Assembly (NCBI GenBank): GCA_023387655.1
Contig: JAEWHR010000085.1
Location: forward strand, 1-31,684
DNA from: Bacillota bacterium
GTDB taxonomy: Bacteria > Bacillota > Clostridia > Lachnospirales > Lachnospiraceae
Length of the DNA stretch: 31,684 nt
Direction: 5' to 3'
In this document: positions 16,931-24,461 of the stretch, one piece after another
Position numbering within the stretch: the stretch's first letter is position 1
Layout of the letters: every line of letters starts with the position of its first letter
Program-made: the position numbers and the translations under genes
The notes under the pieces: model-generated
Databases searched by the model: none
The model's input: the letters and a program-made list of their open reading frames with translations, nothing else
What the model was told of the DNA's origin: nothing

Positions 16931-17467
16931 GTGCCATTATGGAATTCAAGAGGGCTTCGTGGATCTGCCTTAGAAGAGTTAATTAATTTATCAATAGAAA
17001 AATATCGAGAAAATCGCTTAGCTTTAATTCAAAAGGTTCCAACTCCGATCACACCAATTCGGATTGATAAAGAGAAGCGTCATATTACACTTGCTTATTT
17101 TGAGCAAAAAAGTACAGTGGATTATATTGGAGCGGTTCAAGGAATACCGGTTTGTTTTGATGCAAAGGAATGTGCAGTGGATACTTTTTCCTTGCAAAAT
17201 ATCCATGAACATCAGGTGAAATTCATGGAGGACTTTGAATTACAAGGAGGAGTATCTTTTATTTTAATTTACTTTTCAAAGAAAGATGAGTTTTATTACT
17301 TACGTTTTCAAGAACTTATGAAATATTGGAATCGAAAGTTATCTGGAGGGCGAAAAAGTTTCCGTAAAGAGGAGCTTTGCGAGGATTTTTATATAAGAAG
17401 GCATAGTGGAGTATTTGTTCCATTTTTAGAGCTGTTACAAAAGGATTTATTAGATAGAGAGGATTAA
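16931..17467 (+). CDS. recU: Holliday junction resolvase RecU family
   Basis: A 178-residue nuclease that resolves four-way DNA junctions in recombination and chromosome segregation. It aligns well with Bacillus RecU: NSRGLRGSALEELIN, KVPTPI, then the nuclease core TVDYIGAVQG..CFDAKE (D64, D77, K79) and FSLQNIHEHQ with Q89, followed by GRKSFRKEEL. It is a little shorter than Bacillus RecU (about 206) because the unstructured N-terminal leader is missing. The start is GTG with a strong SD (AAAAGGAGGGG). RecU is usually next to a class A penicillin-binding protein gene, but here it stands alone between a pseudouridine synthase and the his operon. I saw no clear terminator after it. Confidence 0.88.
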   Translation: MPLWNSRGLRGSALEELINLSIEKYRENRLALIQKVPTPITPIRIDKEKRHITLAYFEQKSTVDYIGAVQGIPVCFDAKECAVDTFSLQNIHEHQVKFMEDFELQGGVSFILIYFSKKDEFYYLRFQELMKYWNRKLSGGRKSFRKEELCEDFYIRRHSGVFVPFLELLQKDLLDRED

Positions 17468-17597
17468 TACTCTTTGCTAAAGTCTGTCTGTGGCAGCTCT
17501 TTTGCATATTCTAATTTCTATGTTATTACGTTGTGATTCGCTCATTCATTTGAAAGCAAATCTATCGCCTAGGAATATTGGTAATTGGTATATTCCC

Positions 17598-17626
17598 TTG
17601 ACATGAAAAAACATTTGCATTATAAT
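17598..17626 (+). promoter_or_regulatory. Consensus promoter of the histidine operon
   Basis: Perfect TTGACA (17598-17603) and perfect TATAAT (17621-17626) are separated by the ideal 17 bp. The leader is about 160 nt and holds a hairpin at 17640-17665. Such a strong promoter suggests control by a repressor or by attenuation. Apart from the promoter and hairpin I see nothing else recognisable in the 329-bp gap 17468-17796. Confidence 0.85.
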
Positions 17627-17639
17627 AAGTTAACTTCGC

Positions 17640-17665
17640 GTGGTAGCGAATTATCACGTTACCAC
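17640..17665 (+). promoter_or_regulatory. Dyad/hairpin at the start of the his operon leader
   Basis: GTGGTAGCG (17640-17648) and CGTTACCAC (17657-17665) form a 9-bp stem (one G-U pair) around AATTATCA, about 7-14 nt after the expected transcription start. As DNA it is a near-perfect palindrome and could be an operator. An overlapping TTCGC/GCGAA pairing (17635-17650) offers an alternative fold. There is no T-box consensus and no run of His codons. Confidence 0.6.
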
Positions 17666-17796
17666 AATAAAGTGTAATGAATAGGAACATAATTACTCCT
17701 TGAGGAATAACAATAGGATTATAAGAAAAAATGTAAAATAATTATTTATAATACCATAAATAAAGTATATGTTGAAGTTTATAAGGAAGGATTCAT

Positions 17797-19053
17797 ATGG
17801 ATAAATTATTACATACCCCAGAGGGTGTTCGTGACATTTATAACTCCGAGTTTGCAAAGAAAAAGATGCTAGAGCAAGAGCTTAGTAAGCGATTAGCACT
17901 GCATGGTTTTCATGAGATACAAACCCCGATGTTTGAGTTTTTTGATATCTTTAGTAAAGAACGGGGAAGTGTGAGTAGCAAGGAGATGTATAAGTTTTTT
18001 GATCGGGAAGGAAATACCTTGGTTCTAAGACCTGACATTACACCATCTATCGCACGCTGTGTAGCCAAATATTATAAGACGGAACAGATGCCAATTCGTT
18101 TAAGTTATTGTGGTAGCACTTTTATTAATAGTAGCAGTTACCAAGGAAAATTAAAGGAAGCTACTCAATTGGGAGCAGAATTAATTAATGATGCAAGCAT
18201 TGAAGCAGATGCTGAGATGATTGCTTTGACAGTAGAATGTTTAAAATGTGCAGGTTTAAAAGAATTTCAAGTAGAAATTGGTCAGGCAGACTTTTTTCTT
18301 GGTATCGTAGAAGAAGCAGGATTTGATGAAGAAGAAACCGAACAGTTACGAATCCTTATTGAAAACAAGAATTTATTTGGTGTGGAAGAATTAATACGAG
18401 GAAAGAACTTAGAAAAGCCTGTGAAGAGTGTTATCTTACAGTTAACGGATCTTTTTGGTACGTTAAACAAAGTGCTTAGTGTGAAGGATTCCATACATAA
18501 TGAACGTGCAAGAAAAGCATTGGAACGTATGGAGAAACTTTTTGAATTATTAACGATCTATGGATATGAACAGTACATCACTTTTGATTTGGGTATGCTT
18601 AGCAAGTACAATTACTATACGGGAATTATCTTTCGAGCTTACACCTATGGAACGGGAGATGCTGTGATTACAGGAGGACGTTACGATTCTTTGGTTGGAC
18701 AGTTTGGAAAACAAGCGCCAGCAATCGGTATGGCTGTTTTAGTTGATCAACTCTTGAATGCACTGAGCAGGCAAAAACTGATGGAAGAACCTGAATTAGA
18801 GAATACTTTAATTGTTTATGACTCCTCTTTTATTGCAAATGCAGTGGCTCTTGCAAATCATTTCCGCAAACAAGATATGAAGATAGAGATGCTAGTCCAT
18901 AGTAATGATAAAACGAGAGAAGAGTATATTGCGTATGCTAAGCGTATGGGAATTGGTGGTATATTAGCATTATTTACAGAAGATGAAGTAGAGGTGATTC
19001 ATGCTATGGATGGAACGGTACAAACGGTACCATTAAAAGGAATGTTATCGTAG
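17797..19053 (+). CDS. hisZ: ATP phosphoribosyltransferase regulatory subunit HisZ
   Basis: HisZ is a catalytically inactive relative of histidyl-tRNA synthetase that pairs with short-form HisG to make the active, histidine-sensitive ATP phosphoribosyltransferase. The protein (418 residues) shows class II synthetase-like motifs: TPEGVRDIY near the start, LRPDITPSIAR, SYCGSTFI, and YYTGIIFRAYTYG with GGRYDSL. The true synthetase anticodon-binding domain is reduced or altered at the C-terminus. The presence of short hisG directly after it, 14 bp downstream, settles the assignment over hisS. It is the first gene of the his operon, behind a consensus promoter. SD AAGGAAGG. Confidence 0.93.
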   Translation: MDKLLHTPEGVRDIYNSEFAKKKMLEQELSKRLALHGFHEIQTPMFEFFDIFSKERGSVSSKEMYKFFDREGNTLVLRPDITPSIARCVAKYYKTEQMPIRLSYCGSTFINSSSYQGKLKEATQLGAELINDASIEADAEMIALTVECLKCAGLKEFQVEIGQADFFLGIVEEAGFDEEETEQLRILIENKNLFGVEELIRGKNLEKPVKSVILQLTDLFGTLNKVLSVKDSIHNERARKALERMEKLFELLTIYGYEQYITFDLGMLSKYNYYTGIIFRAYTYGTGDAVITGGRYDSLVGQFGKQAPAIGMAVLVDQLLNALSRQKLMEEPELENTLIVYDSSFIANAVALANHFRKQDMKIEMLVHSNDKTREEYIAYAKRMGIGGILALFTEDEVEVIHAMDGTVQTVPLKGMLS

Positions 19054-19067
19054 ATATGGAGGTTACA

Positions 19068-19715
19068 GTGAAATATATTACAATTGCATTAGCAAAAGGG
19101 CGCCTTGCGAAAAAGGCGCTAGAGATATTAGAGCAGGTAGGAATCACTTGTGAGGAGATGAAAGACCCAAACTCTAGAAAATTAATTTTTACCAATGAAG
19201 AATTAAAACTGCGTTTCTTTTTAGCAAAGGCAAATGATGTTCCCACTTATGTTGAATATGGTGCTGCTGATATTGGAGTGGTTGGGAAAGATACCATTCT
19301 TGAAGAAGGTAGAAAGTTGTATGAGGTATTGGATTTAAACTTAGGAAAATGCCGTATGTGCGTAGCCGGACCAGCGAGCGCAAAAGAACTTTTGAATCAT
19401 GGTGAACTGATACGAGTCGCAACGAAATACCCGAATATCGCTAAAGATTATTTTTATAATAAAAAGCATCAAACAGTAGAAATTATCAAATTAAACGGTT
19501 CGATTGAGTTAGCACCAATTGTTGGGTTATCAGAAGTAATTGTGGATATCGTAGAGACTGGTTCTACCTTAAGAGAAAATGGACTAGAAGTATTAGAAGA
19601 AATTTGTCCATTATCCGCTCGTGTTGTGGTCAATCAAGTAAGTATGAAGATGGAACATGGAAGAATTACTAAGATGATTAATGATTTACGAGAAGTTCTA
19701 TTGGAGGCTCAATAG
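19068..19715 (+). CDS. hisG: ATP phosphoribosyltransferase catalytic subunit, short form
   Basis: Catalyses the first committed step of histidine synthesis, joining ATP and PRPP. The 215-residue length identifies the short form, which lacks the C-terminal regulatory domain and depends on HisZ. Recognisable parts are ITIALAKGRL at the start, GAADIGVVGKD, and the PRPP loop segment DIVETGSTLREN. I choose GTG 19068 because a perfect GGAGG (19058-19062) lies five bases before it. The ATG at 19056 overlaps that SD and has none of its own, so the longer version with four extra residues is unlikely. The gene begins 14 bp after hisZ, indicating co-translation and complex formation. Confidence 0.93.
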   Translation: MKYITIALAKGRLAKKALEILEQVGITCEEMKDPNSRKLIFTNEELKLRFFLAKANDVPTYVEYGAADIGVVGKDTILEEGRKLYEVLDLNLGKCRMCVAGPASAKELLNHGELIRVATKYPNIAKDYFYNKKHQTVEIIKLNGSIELAPIVGLSEVIVDIVETGSTLRENGLEVLEEICPLSARVVVNQVSMKMEHGRITKMINDLREVLLEAQ

Positions 19716-19746
19716 TTTACTAAATTTATAGAAAGGCAGGTTCGCT

Positions 19747-21048
19747 ATGAGAATTATCGAATTAAATGATTCTACAAAAAACAATATATTAGAAAACCTA
19801 CTGAAACGTAGTCCAAATCAATATATAGAATATGAAGATCAAGTTGCTAACATCATTGGAGAAGTAAGAAAACGTGGTGATGAAGCTTTATTTGAATATA
19901 GTTTGCGGTTTGATAAAGCTACCATTACGAAGGAAACCATACAGGTATCGGAAGAAGAAATTGCAAAAGCTTACGAACAAATCCCATCTACAACGCTTGA
20001 GGTTATTCGAAAATCCATACATAACATCGAAGCTTATCACCAAAAACAAAAACAATATAGCTGGTTTGATAGTGAACCAAATGGCATTATTCTTGGACAA
20101 AAGGTAACAGCAATCGATGCAGTAGGTGTCTATGTTCCAGGAGGAAAAGCGGCATATCCATCCTCTGTATTGATGAATGTGTTACCTGCAAAAGTTGCGG
20201 GTGTCAGACGTATTGCTATGACAACCCCACCAGGTTCTGATGGGTTAGTAAATCCAGGCACTTTAGTTGCAGCAAAAGAGGCAGGGGTTACCGAAATCTA
20301 TAAAGTGGGTGGAGCACAAGCAATAGCAGCACTTGCTTATGGAACAGAGTCGATAAAAAAAGTCGATAAGATAGTAGGACCTGGTAACATCTACGTAGCA
20401 CTTGCAAAAAAAGCTGTTTATGGGAATGTTAGTATAGATTCAATTGCTGGTCCAAGTGAAATACTCGTGATTGCCGATGAAACTGCGAATCCTAGATTTG
20501 TTGCTGCGGATCTTCTATCACAAGCAGAGCATGATGAATTAGCTTCCTCGATTCTAATTACTACCAGCGAAACACTTGCGAAAAAGGTATCGGATGAAGT
20601 GGATGGATTCTTAGAAGTTTTAAATCGAAGTGAAATTATGCGTGCTTCTTTAGATAACTATGGATATATATTAGTTGCTAAAAATTTAGACGAAGCAATT
20701 GATACGGCAAACGAGATTGCTTCTGAGCATCTTGAGATTATGACCAAAAATGCTTTTGAAGTGATGACGAAGATAAAAAATGCTGGTGCGATTTTTATAG
20801 GAGAGTATTCTTCAGAGCCACTTGGAGATTACTATGCAGGACCGAACCATGTACTTCCAACGAATGGTACCGCAAAATTTTTCTCACCATTGAGTGTAGA
20901 TGATTTTATTAAGAAATCTAGTATTATTTCTTACTCAAGAGAAGCTCTTTGGCCAGTGTATCAAGATATTGTAACGTTTGCTAAAGCAGAAGGACTTACC
21001 GCACATGCAAATTCTATATCGGTACGATTTGAAAATGAAGAGATTTAG
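19747..21048 (+). CDS. hisD: Histidinol dehydrogenase
   Basis: Catalyses the last two steps, L-histidinol to L-histidine with two NAD+. It is full length at 433 residues. Signature regions are YVPGGKAAYPSSVLM, the GPGNIYVALAKK loop, IDSIAGPSE, ADLLSQAEHD (zinc-ligand region), and SEHLEIM with the catalytic Glu-His pair, then GPNHVLPTNG. SD AAAGGCAGG lies upstream of the ATG. It is third in the his operon, 31 bp after hisG. The gap to hisB (145 bp to its GTG start) is the longest inside the operon and contains a strong hairpin at 21128-21154. Confidence 0.95.
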   Translation: MRIIELNDSTKNNILENLLKRSPNQYIEYEDQVANIIGEVRKRGDEALFEYSLRFDKATITKETIQVSEEEIAKAYEQIPSTTLEVIRKSIHNIEAYHQKQKQYSWFDSEPNGIILGQKVTAIDAVGVYVPGGKAAYPSSVLMNVLPAKVAGVRRIAMTTPPGSDGLVNPGTLVAAKEAGVTEIYKVGGAQAIAALAYGTESIKKVDKIVGPGNIYVALAKKAVYGNVSIDSIAGPSEILVIADETANPRFVAADLLSQAEHDELASSILITTSETLAKKVSDEVDGFLEVLNRSEIMRASLDNYGYILVAKNLDEAIDTANEIASEHLEIMTKNAFEVMTKIKNAGAIFIGEYSSEPLGDYYAGPNHVLPTNGTAKFFSPLSVDDFIKKSSIISYSREALWPVYQDIVTFAKAEGLTAHANSISVRFENEEI

Positions 21049-21127
21049 ATTAATGAAGAGAATTAGATGAAGGGAATGGAACCTCAACTTTATGCCCACA
21101 ATCAGGGCTTTAAAAAATAGGTAACTA

Positions 21128-21154
21128 GTTTGTGCTGGCGCAGCGGTCACAAAC
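21128..21154 (+). promoter_or_regulatory. Intercistronic hairpin between hisD and hisB
   Basis: GTTTGTG (21128-21134) and CACAAAC (21148-21154) are a perfect 7-bp inverted repeat around a GC-rich 13-nt loop. A smaller GCCC/GGGC hairpin lies at 21094-21108. No T tract follows either, so mRNA processing or stabilisation is more likely than termination. Confidence 0.5.
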
Positions 21155-21193
21155 AAAAGAATAAATATTCGCAGCGCAGAAATGAGGATTAGT

Positions 21194-21784
21194 GTGAACC
21201 GAATAGCAAAAATATCGAGAAAAACGAATGAAACAGACATTAACTTAGAGCTAAATCTAGATGGTTCAGGACTCGCAGAAATAGATACCGGTATCGGGTT
21301 CTTTAATCATATGTTACAAAGCTTTGCAAAACATGGTTTTTTTGACTTAAAGGTTAAGGTAAAGGGAGATCTTTATGTGGACACTCATCATACCGTAGAG
21401 GATACCGGAATTGTTCTAGGGCAGGCTATCAAGCAAGCTCTCAATGAAAAGAATGGAATCCGTCGATATGGCTCCTTTTTGCTTCCAATGGATGAAACCT
21501 TGGTATTATGTGCGATTGATTTGTCAGGACGTCCTTATTTAAACTATCAGGCACAATTAACTTGTGAAAAGTTAGGATATATGGATACTGAACTTGTACA
21601 AGAATTTTTCTATGCCATCTCTTATAGCGCTGGTATGAATCTTCACATAAAGCAAATGGATGGCAGCAACAATCATCACATAGTAGAAGCCATGTTTAAA
21701 GCGTTTGCAAAGGCGCTTGATGAAGCGTGTATGATTGATCCAAGAATACAAGGAGTGTTATCCACGAAAGGAACTGTAGAATGA
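21194..21784 (+). CDS. hisB: Imidazoleglycerol-phosphate dehydratase
   Basis: Dehydrates imidazole-glycerol phosphate to imidazole-acetol phosphate. It is a single-domain (not bifunctional) HisB of 196 residues. Motifs: RKTNETDI near the N-terminus, GFFNHML, the metal-binding DTHHTVEDTG, and the second histidine set NNHHIVEAMFKA. I place the start at GTG 21194, with GAGGA five bases upstream; the resulting MNRIAKISRKT matches the usual HisB beginning. The in-frame ATG at 21182 would add four residues but has no SD. The hisA gene follows after 34 bp. The phosphatase step (HisN/HisK) is not encoded in this window. Confidence 0.92.
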   Translation: MNRIAKISRKTNETDINLELNLDGSGLAEIDTGIGFFNHMLQSFAKHGFFDLKVKVKGDLYVDTHHTVEDTGIVLGQAIKQALNEKNGIRRYGSFLLPMDETLVLCAIDLSGRPYLNYQAQLTCEKLGYMDTELVQEFFYAISYSAGMNLHIKQMDGSNNHHIVEAMFKAFAKALDEACMIDPRIQGVLSTKGTVE

Positions 21785-21818
21785 ATTAGTTAGCCAAGAT
21801 GGCAGATAGGAGAAGGCG

Positions 21819-22538
21819 ATGAAATTATATCCAGCAATTGATATTCGAAATGGACAGTGTGTTAGATTAAGACAGGGACAATTTCATGATGTGGAAGTGT
21901 ATTCCCATGTGCCTGCTAATATTGCAAAGCAGTGGGAGCGCCAGGGAGCAAACTATATTCATATTGTAGATCTGGATGGAGCATTGGCTGGTCATAGCAT
22001 GAATGATGAGGTGATCAAAGATATCGTTCAGACTGTTTCGGTACCGATTCAGGTTGGAGGAGGTATTCGTACGATTCAAGATATTGAGCATAAGTTAAAT
22101 CTTGGGGTTAGCCGTGTTATCATTGGTACGAAAGCAGTAGAAAATCCTCAGTTTATAAAAGAGATTATATCTACTTTTGGAACTGATAAAATAGTAGTAG
22201 GAATCGATGCCAAAAATGGTATGGTTGCTATCGAAGGGTGGGAAAGGGTAAGCAATTATCATGCAGTATCTCTTGCTCTTGAGATGAAAGATATGGGGGT
22301 ATCTACAATTGTTTATACGGATATTTCCAAAGATGGTATGTTACAAGGACCTAATATTGAACATACGAAAGAGATGGTCGATTTGACTGGTCTTAATATC
22401 ATAGCTTCGGGTGGTGTATCTTCAATGAAAGATTTAGAAGCACTCGATGAGATAAAAGTATCTGGGGCTATTATAGGGAAAGCGTTATATGAACGAAGAA
22501 TTGAATTAGAGAAGGCGATTAAGCTGTTTGAGAAGTAG
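21819..22538 (+). CDS. hisA: ProFAR isomerase HisA
   Basis: A TIM-barrel enzyme that isomerises ProFAR to PRFAR by an Amadori rearrangement. The two catalytic aspartates are visible: D8 in AIDIRNG and D130 in VVGIDAKNG. The phosphate-binding loops are intact (QVGGGIRT and IASGGVSS), as is YTDISKDGM. Its 239 residues are the normal length. SD GGAGAAGG. The operon position after hisB would normally be preceded by hisH and followed by hisF; neither is present here, and hisIE with a degenerate HisF-like front follows after a 68-bp gap that includes a dispersed hairpin. Confidence 0.94.
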   Translation: MKLYPAIDIRNGQCVRLRQGQFHDVEVYSHVPANIAKQWERQGANYIHIVDLDGALAGHSMNDEVIKDIVQTVSVPIQVGGGIRTIQDIEHKLNLGVSRVIIGTKAVENPQFIKEIISTFGTDKIVVGIDAKNGMVAIEGWERVSNYHAVSLALEMKDMGVSTIVYTDISKDGMLQGPNIEHTKEMVDLTGLNIIASGGVSSMKDLEALDEIKVSGAIIGKALYERRIELEKAIKLFEK

Positions 22539-22548
22539 TTTATTTTTG

Positions 22549-22581
22549 ATAAGAAAAAGTTCGCAAACGCATTTTCCTTAT
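22549..22581 (+). repeat. Dispersed hairpin element between hisA and hisIE
   Basis: ATAAGAAAAAGTTCGC (from 22549) pairs with the segment ending CTTAT (22577-22581) around an A-rich loop. The core AAGNAAAAGTTCGC with a U-rich right arm matches the tandem hairpins at 12500-12606, suggesting one element family. There is no long T run after it, so hisIE probably remains co-transcribed. Confidence 0.55.
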
Positions 22582-22606
22582 ATGACAGAAGAAAGAGAGA
22601 TTTGCT

Positions 22607-23881
22607 ATGTATAAAAAAATTATTGCTTATATTAATGCAGAAAATGAGCTAGAGAATAGTGTAATAAAGCGAGCTTTAGCTTATGAACAAAACGGTGCAG
22701 ATGAATTGTTCATTTATAATTATTCCATCCTTGAGAAGGAACGAGAAGAATTTTTATTAACTGTAAAAGCTATTGTAAAGCAGGTAGAGATACCGGTGAT
22801 GATTGGCTATCTCGTAAAGCGTTTTGAGGATGTTAAAAAAGCATTTTATACTGGGGCTGCAAAAGTAGTGATTCCTTTTTGTAAGCTGACTGATATCTCG
22901 ATTCTTAAAGAAGGATCTGATCGTTTTGGTAAAGATAAAATTATCTTAGAGTTTGATGCGAGTGCTGAAAAAAATGATGGTATCTTGCAACGAGAAGATT
23001 TAACAAAGGACATCCTACCTTTAGGGATAGATGCTGTGCTAATCAAACATGTCTATATGACTGAGAACATATTAGAGAAAATAGAAACAGCTCCTTTTCC
23101 TGTATATATTAGAGATAGCTTGTTGAGAAATGATATGGAGACATTGATTAAAACAAAGAATGTACTTGGCGTTGCAACCGATTATTATGAAAATAAGGAT
23201 ATCTATAAAATAAAGAGATTATTAGGTGAAGTAGGAATTGAAATGAATTTGTTTCGAAGCAACCTACCATTTTCTGAGTTTAAGCTTAATGAACAAGGAT
23301 TAATTCCTGTTGTGACACAGGACTATAAGACCAAGGAAGTCCTTATGGTTGCATATATGAATGAAGAAGCATATGATAAGACGTTAGAAACTGGCCGTAT
23401 GACATACTATTCAAGAAGTAGGCAGAGTCTATGGATTAAGGGTGAAACTTCAGGAAATTACCAGTATGTACGTTCCTTAACTCTTGATTGTGATAAGGAT
23501 ACGATTTTAGCGAAGGTTCAGCCTCAAGGACCAGCATGCCATACTGGAAATACTACCTGCTTTTTTCAAGAACTGGTGAAGAAGGAGTATGAAGAATCAA
23601 ATCCTTTATTGGTAATGCAGGATGTATATCAAGTAATCTTGGATCGCAAGAAAAATCCCAAGGAAGGTTCTTATACTAACTATTTGTTTGAAAAAGGAAT
23701 TGATAAAATTCTAAAAAAATGCGGAGAAGAGGCTACTGAAATTGTAATCGCTGCTAAAAATCCAAATCCTGAAGAATTAAAATATGAAATCTCAGATTTT
23801 CTTTATCATATGATGGTGTTAATGGCAGAACGTGGTGTTGACTGGGATGATATTATTGGAGAGCTTTCTCATCGTAGATAA
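22607..23881 (+). CDS. hisIE: Bifunctional HisIE with an N-terminal degenerate HisF-like domain
   Basis: The C-terminal half carries the second and third histidine-pathway steps. HisI (PR-AMP cyclohydrolase; about 223-330) has LDCDKD and CHTGNTTCF zinc/metal residues. HisE (PR-ATP pyrophosphatase; about 335-424) has KCGEEATEIVIAAKN. The front about 220 residues resemble a HisF barrel: KIIAYINA matches the HisF start, GADELFIYNY the second strand, and IYKIKRLLGEVGIEM the HisF C-terminal helix. The HisF catalytic Asp of the first strand is Asn here, and the phosphate-loop glycines are lost (IGYLV for VGGGI; YIRDSLL for the ASGGAG loop), while the second Asp survives in EFDAS. This half is therefore probably inactive as cyclase, and may be structural or may bind a ligand. 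It closes the his operon; SD is an AGAAAGAGAGA stretch. Confidence 0.88.
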   Translation: MYKKIIAYINAENELENSVIKRALAYEQNGADELFIYNYSILEKEREEFLLTVKAIVKQVEIPVMIGYLVKRFEDVKKAFYTGAAKVVIPFCKLTDISILKEGSDRFGKDKIILEFDASAEKNDGILQREDLTKDILPLGIDAVLIKHVYMTENILEKIETAPFPVYIRDSLLRNDMETLIKTKNVLGVATDYYENKDIYKIKRLLGEVGIEMNLFRSNLPFSEFKLNEQGLIPVVTQDYKTKEVLMVAYMNEEAYDKTLETGRMTYYSRSRQSLWIKGETSGNYQYVRSLTLDCDKDTILAKVQPQGPACHTGNTTCFFQELVKKEYEESNPLLVMQDVYQVILDRKKNPKEGSYTNYLFEKGIDKILKKCGEEATEIVIAAKNPNPEELKYEISDFLYHMMVLMAERGVDWDDIIGELSHRR

Positions 23882-23896
23882 TACTGTCTTTTCAAT

Positions 23897-23925
23897 TTGC
23901 ATCTTTTTTGAGTTTATTGTATAAT
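23897..23925 (+). promoter_or_regulatory. Promoter of the small membrane protein gene
   Basis: TTGCAT (23897-23902) and a perfect TATAAT (23920-23925) are 17 bp apart, about 48 bp before the small ORF's ATG, which supports that gene being expressed independently of the his operon. Confidence 0.65.
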
Positions 23926-23972
23926 AAATTTAGTTTTGGTTAACGTAAGATTAAATTGAAGGAGGTAGAGCG

Positions 23973-24119
23973 ATGGAAAATTTTATAGTCGAGTTATTAC
24001 GAACCACATTTAAGTTTGTATTCCTAGCCTTGATTGCAACAGGTGGCGTATTTGCTGGTAAAGCTCTTCGAATCAATAAGAATAGGAAAGAGGCTTCGGT
24101 ATCGATAGAGAAGGAATAA
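23973..24119 (+). CDS. Small single-span membrane protein, unknown function
   Basis: A 48-codon reading frame with a strong SD (AAGGAGG, six or seven bases from the ATG) and its own promoter. The product has a short N-terminal stretch, one hydrophobic segment (about residues 13-30, FKFVFLALIATGGVFAG) and a basic, then acidic tail (RINKNRKE ... EKE). It is predicted to sit in the membrane with the charged tail in the cytoplasm. The glycine pair in the span could pack against a partner helix. I do not recognise a named family. The excellent start signals make this a real gene rather than chance. Confidence 0.75.
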   Translation: MENFIVELLRTTFKFVFLALIATGGVFAGKALRINKNRKEASVSIEKE

Positions 24120-24317
24120 TGCTTATTTTATTGTAAGCTTGGTAAGCTGAGTATGTAAATGGATGATAGCTTTATGGAAAGTATATGGAATCATGGAATT
24201 CATAATACTTGACATAGGGCTATTTTTTTATGTAAGCATATATAATAGAAAAGTGCAAAAAATCAGTAAAATACATGCTAAATAACAAGAATATTCCCAT
24301 ACTATAAAGAATTATTG

Positions 24318-24326
24318 TGATATAAT
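24318..24326 (+). promoter_or_regulatory. Extended -10 promoter candidate upstream of the lyase gene
   Basis: TGATATAAT is a full extended -10 (TGnTATAAT) with no good -35, about 135 bp before the lyase ATG. A lone TTGACA at 24209-24214 has no well-spaced -10. The rest of the 342-bp gap 24120-24461 is very AT-rich and holds nothing else I can name; I saw no clear catabolite-repression (cre) site. Confidence 0.45.
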
Positions 24327-24461
24327 ACAAGTAATAATTAAAAACGATAGAATCTATATCAAATTTAAACAAAAGAAAATATAGAACTATCCAAATTTAA
24401 AGAAATGACCTCTAAGAGTAGGACATTATGTTACCTGTTTGGAAGGGAGAAAGAAATACGT

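Noticed and set aside
17627..17796. T-box riboswitch for the his operon
   Set aside because: No AGGGTGG..ACCGCG-type antiterminator sequence and no terminator before hisZ were found.
22607..23270. A functional HisF fused to HisIE
   Set aside because: The first catalytic Asp is Asn and the phosphate-binding glycine motifs are lost, so a working cyclase is unlikely.
24209..24246. TTGACA ... TATAAT as a standard promoter upstream of the lyase
   Set aside because: The spacing is 26 bp, far outside the 16-18 bp range; the extended -10 at 24318 is the better candidate.
24405..24461. Upstream ATG start adding 19 residues to the lyase
   Set aside because: No SD before it, whereas ATG 24462 has GGAAGGGAG at good spacing and starts with a normal beta strand.
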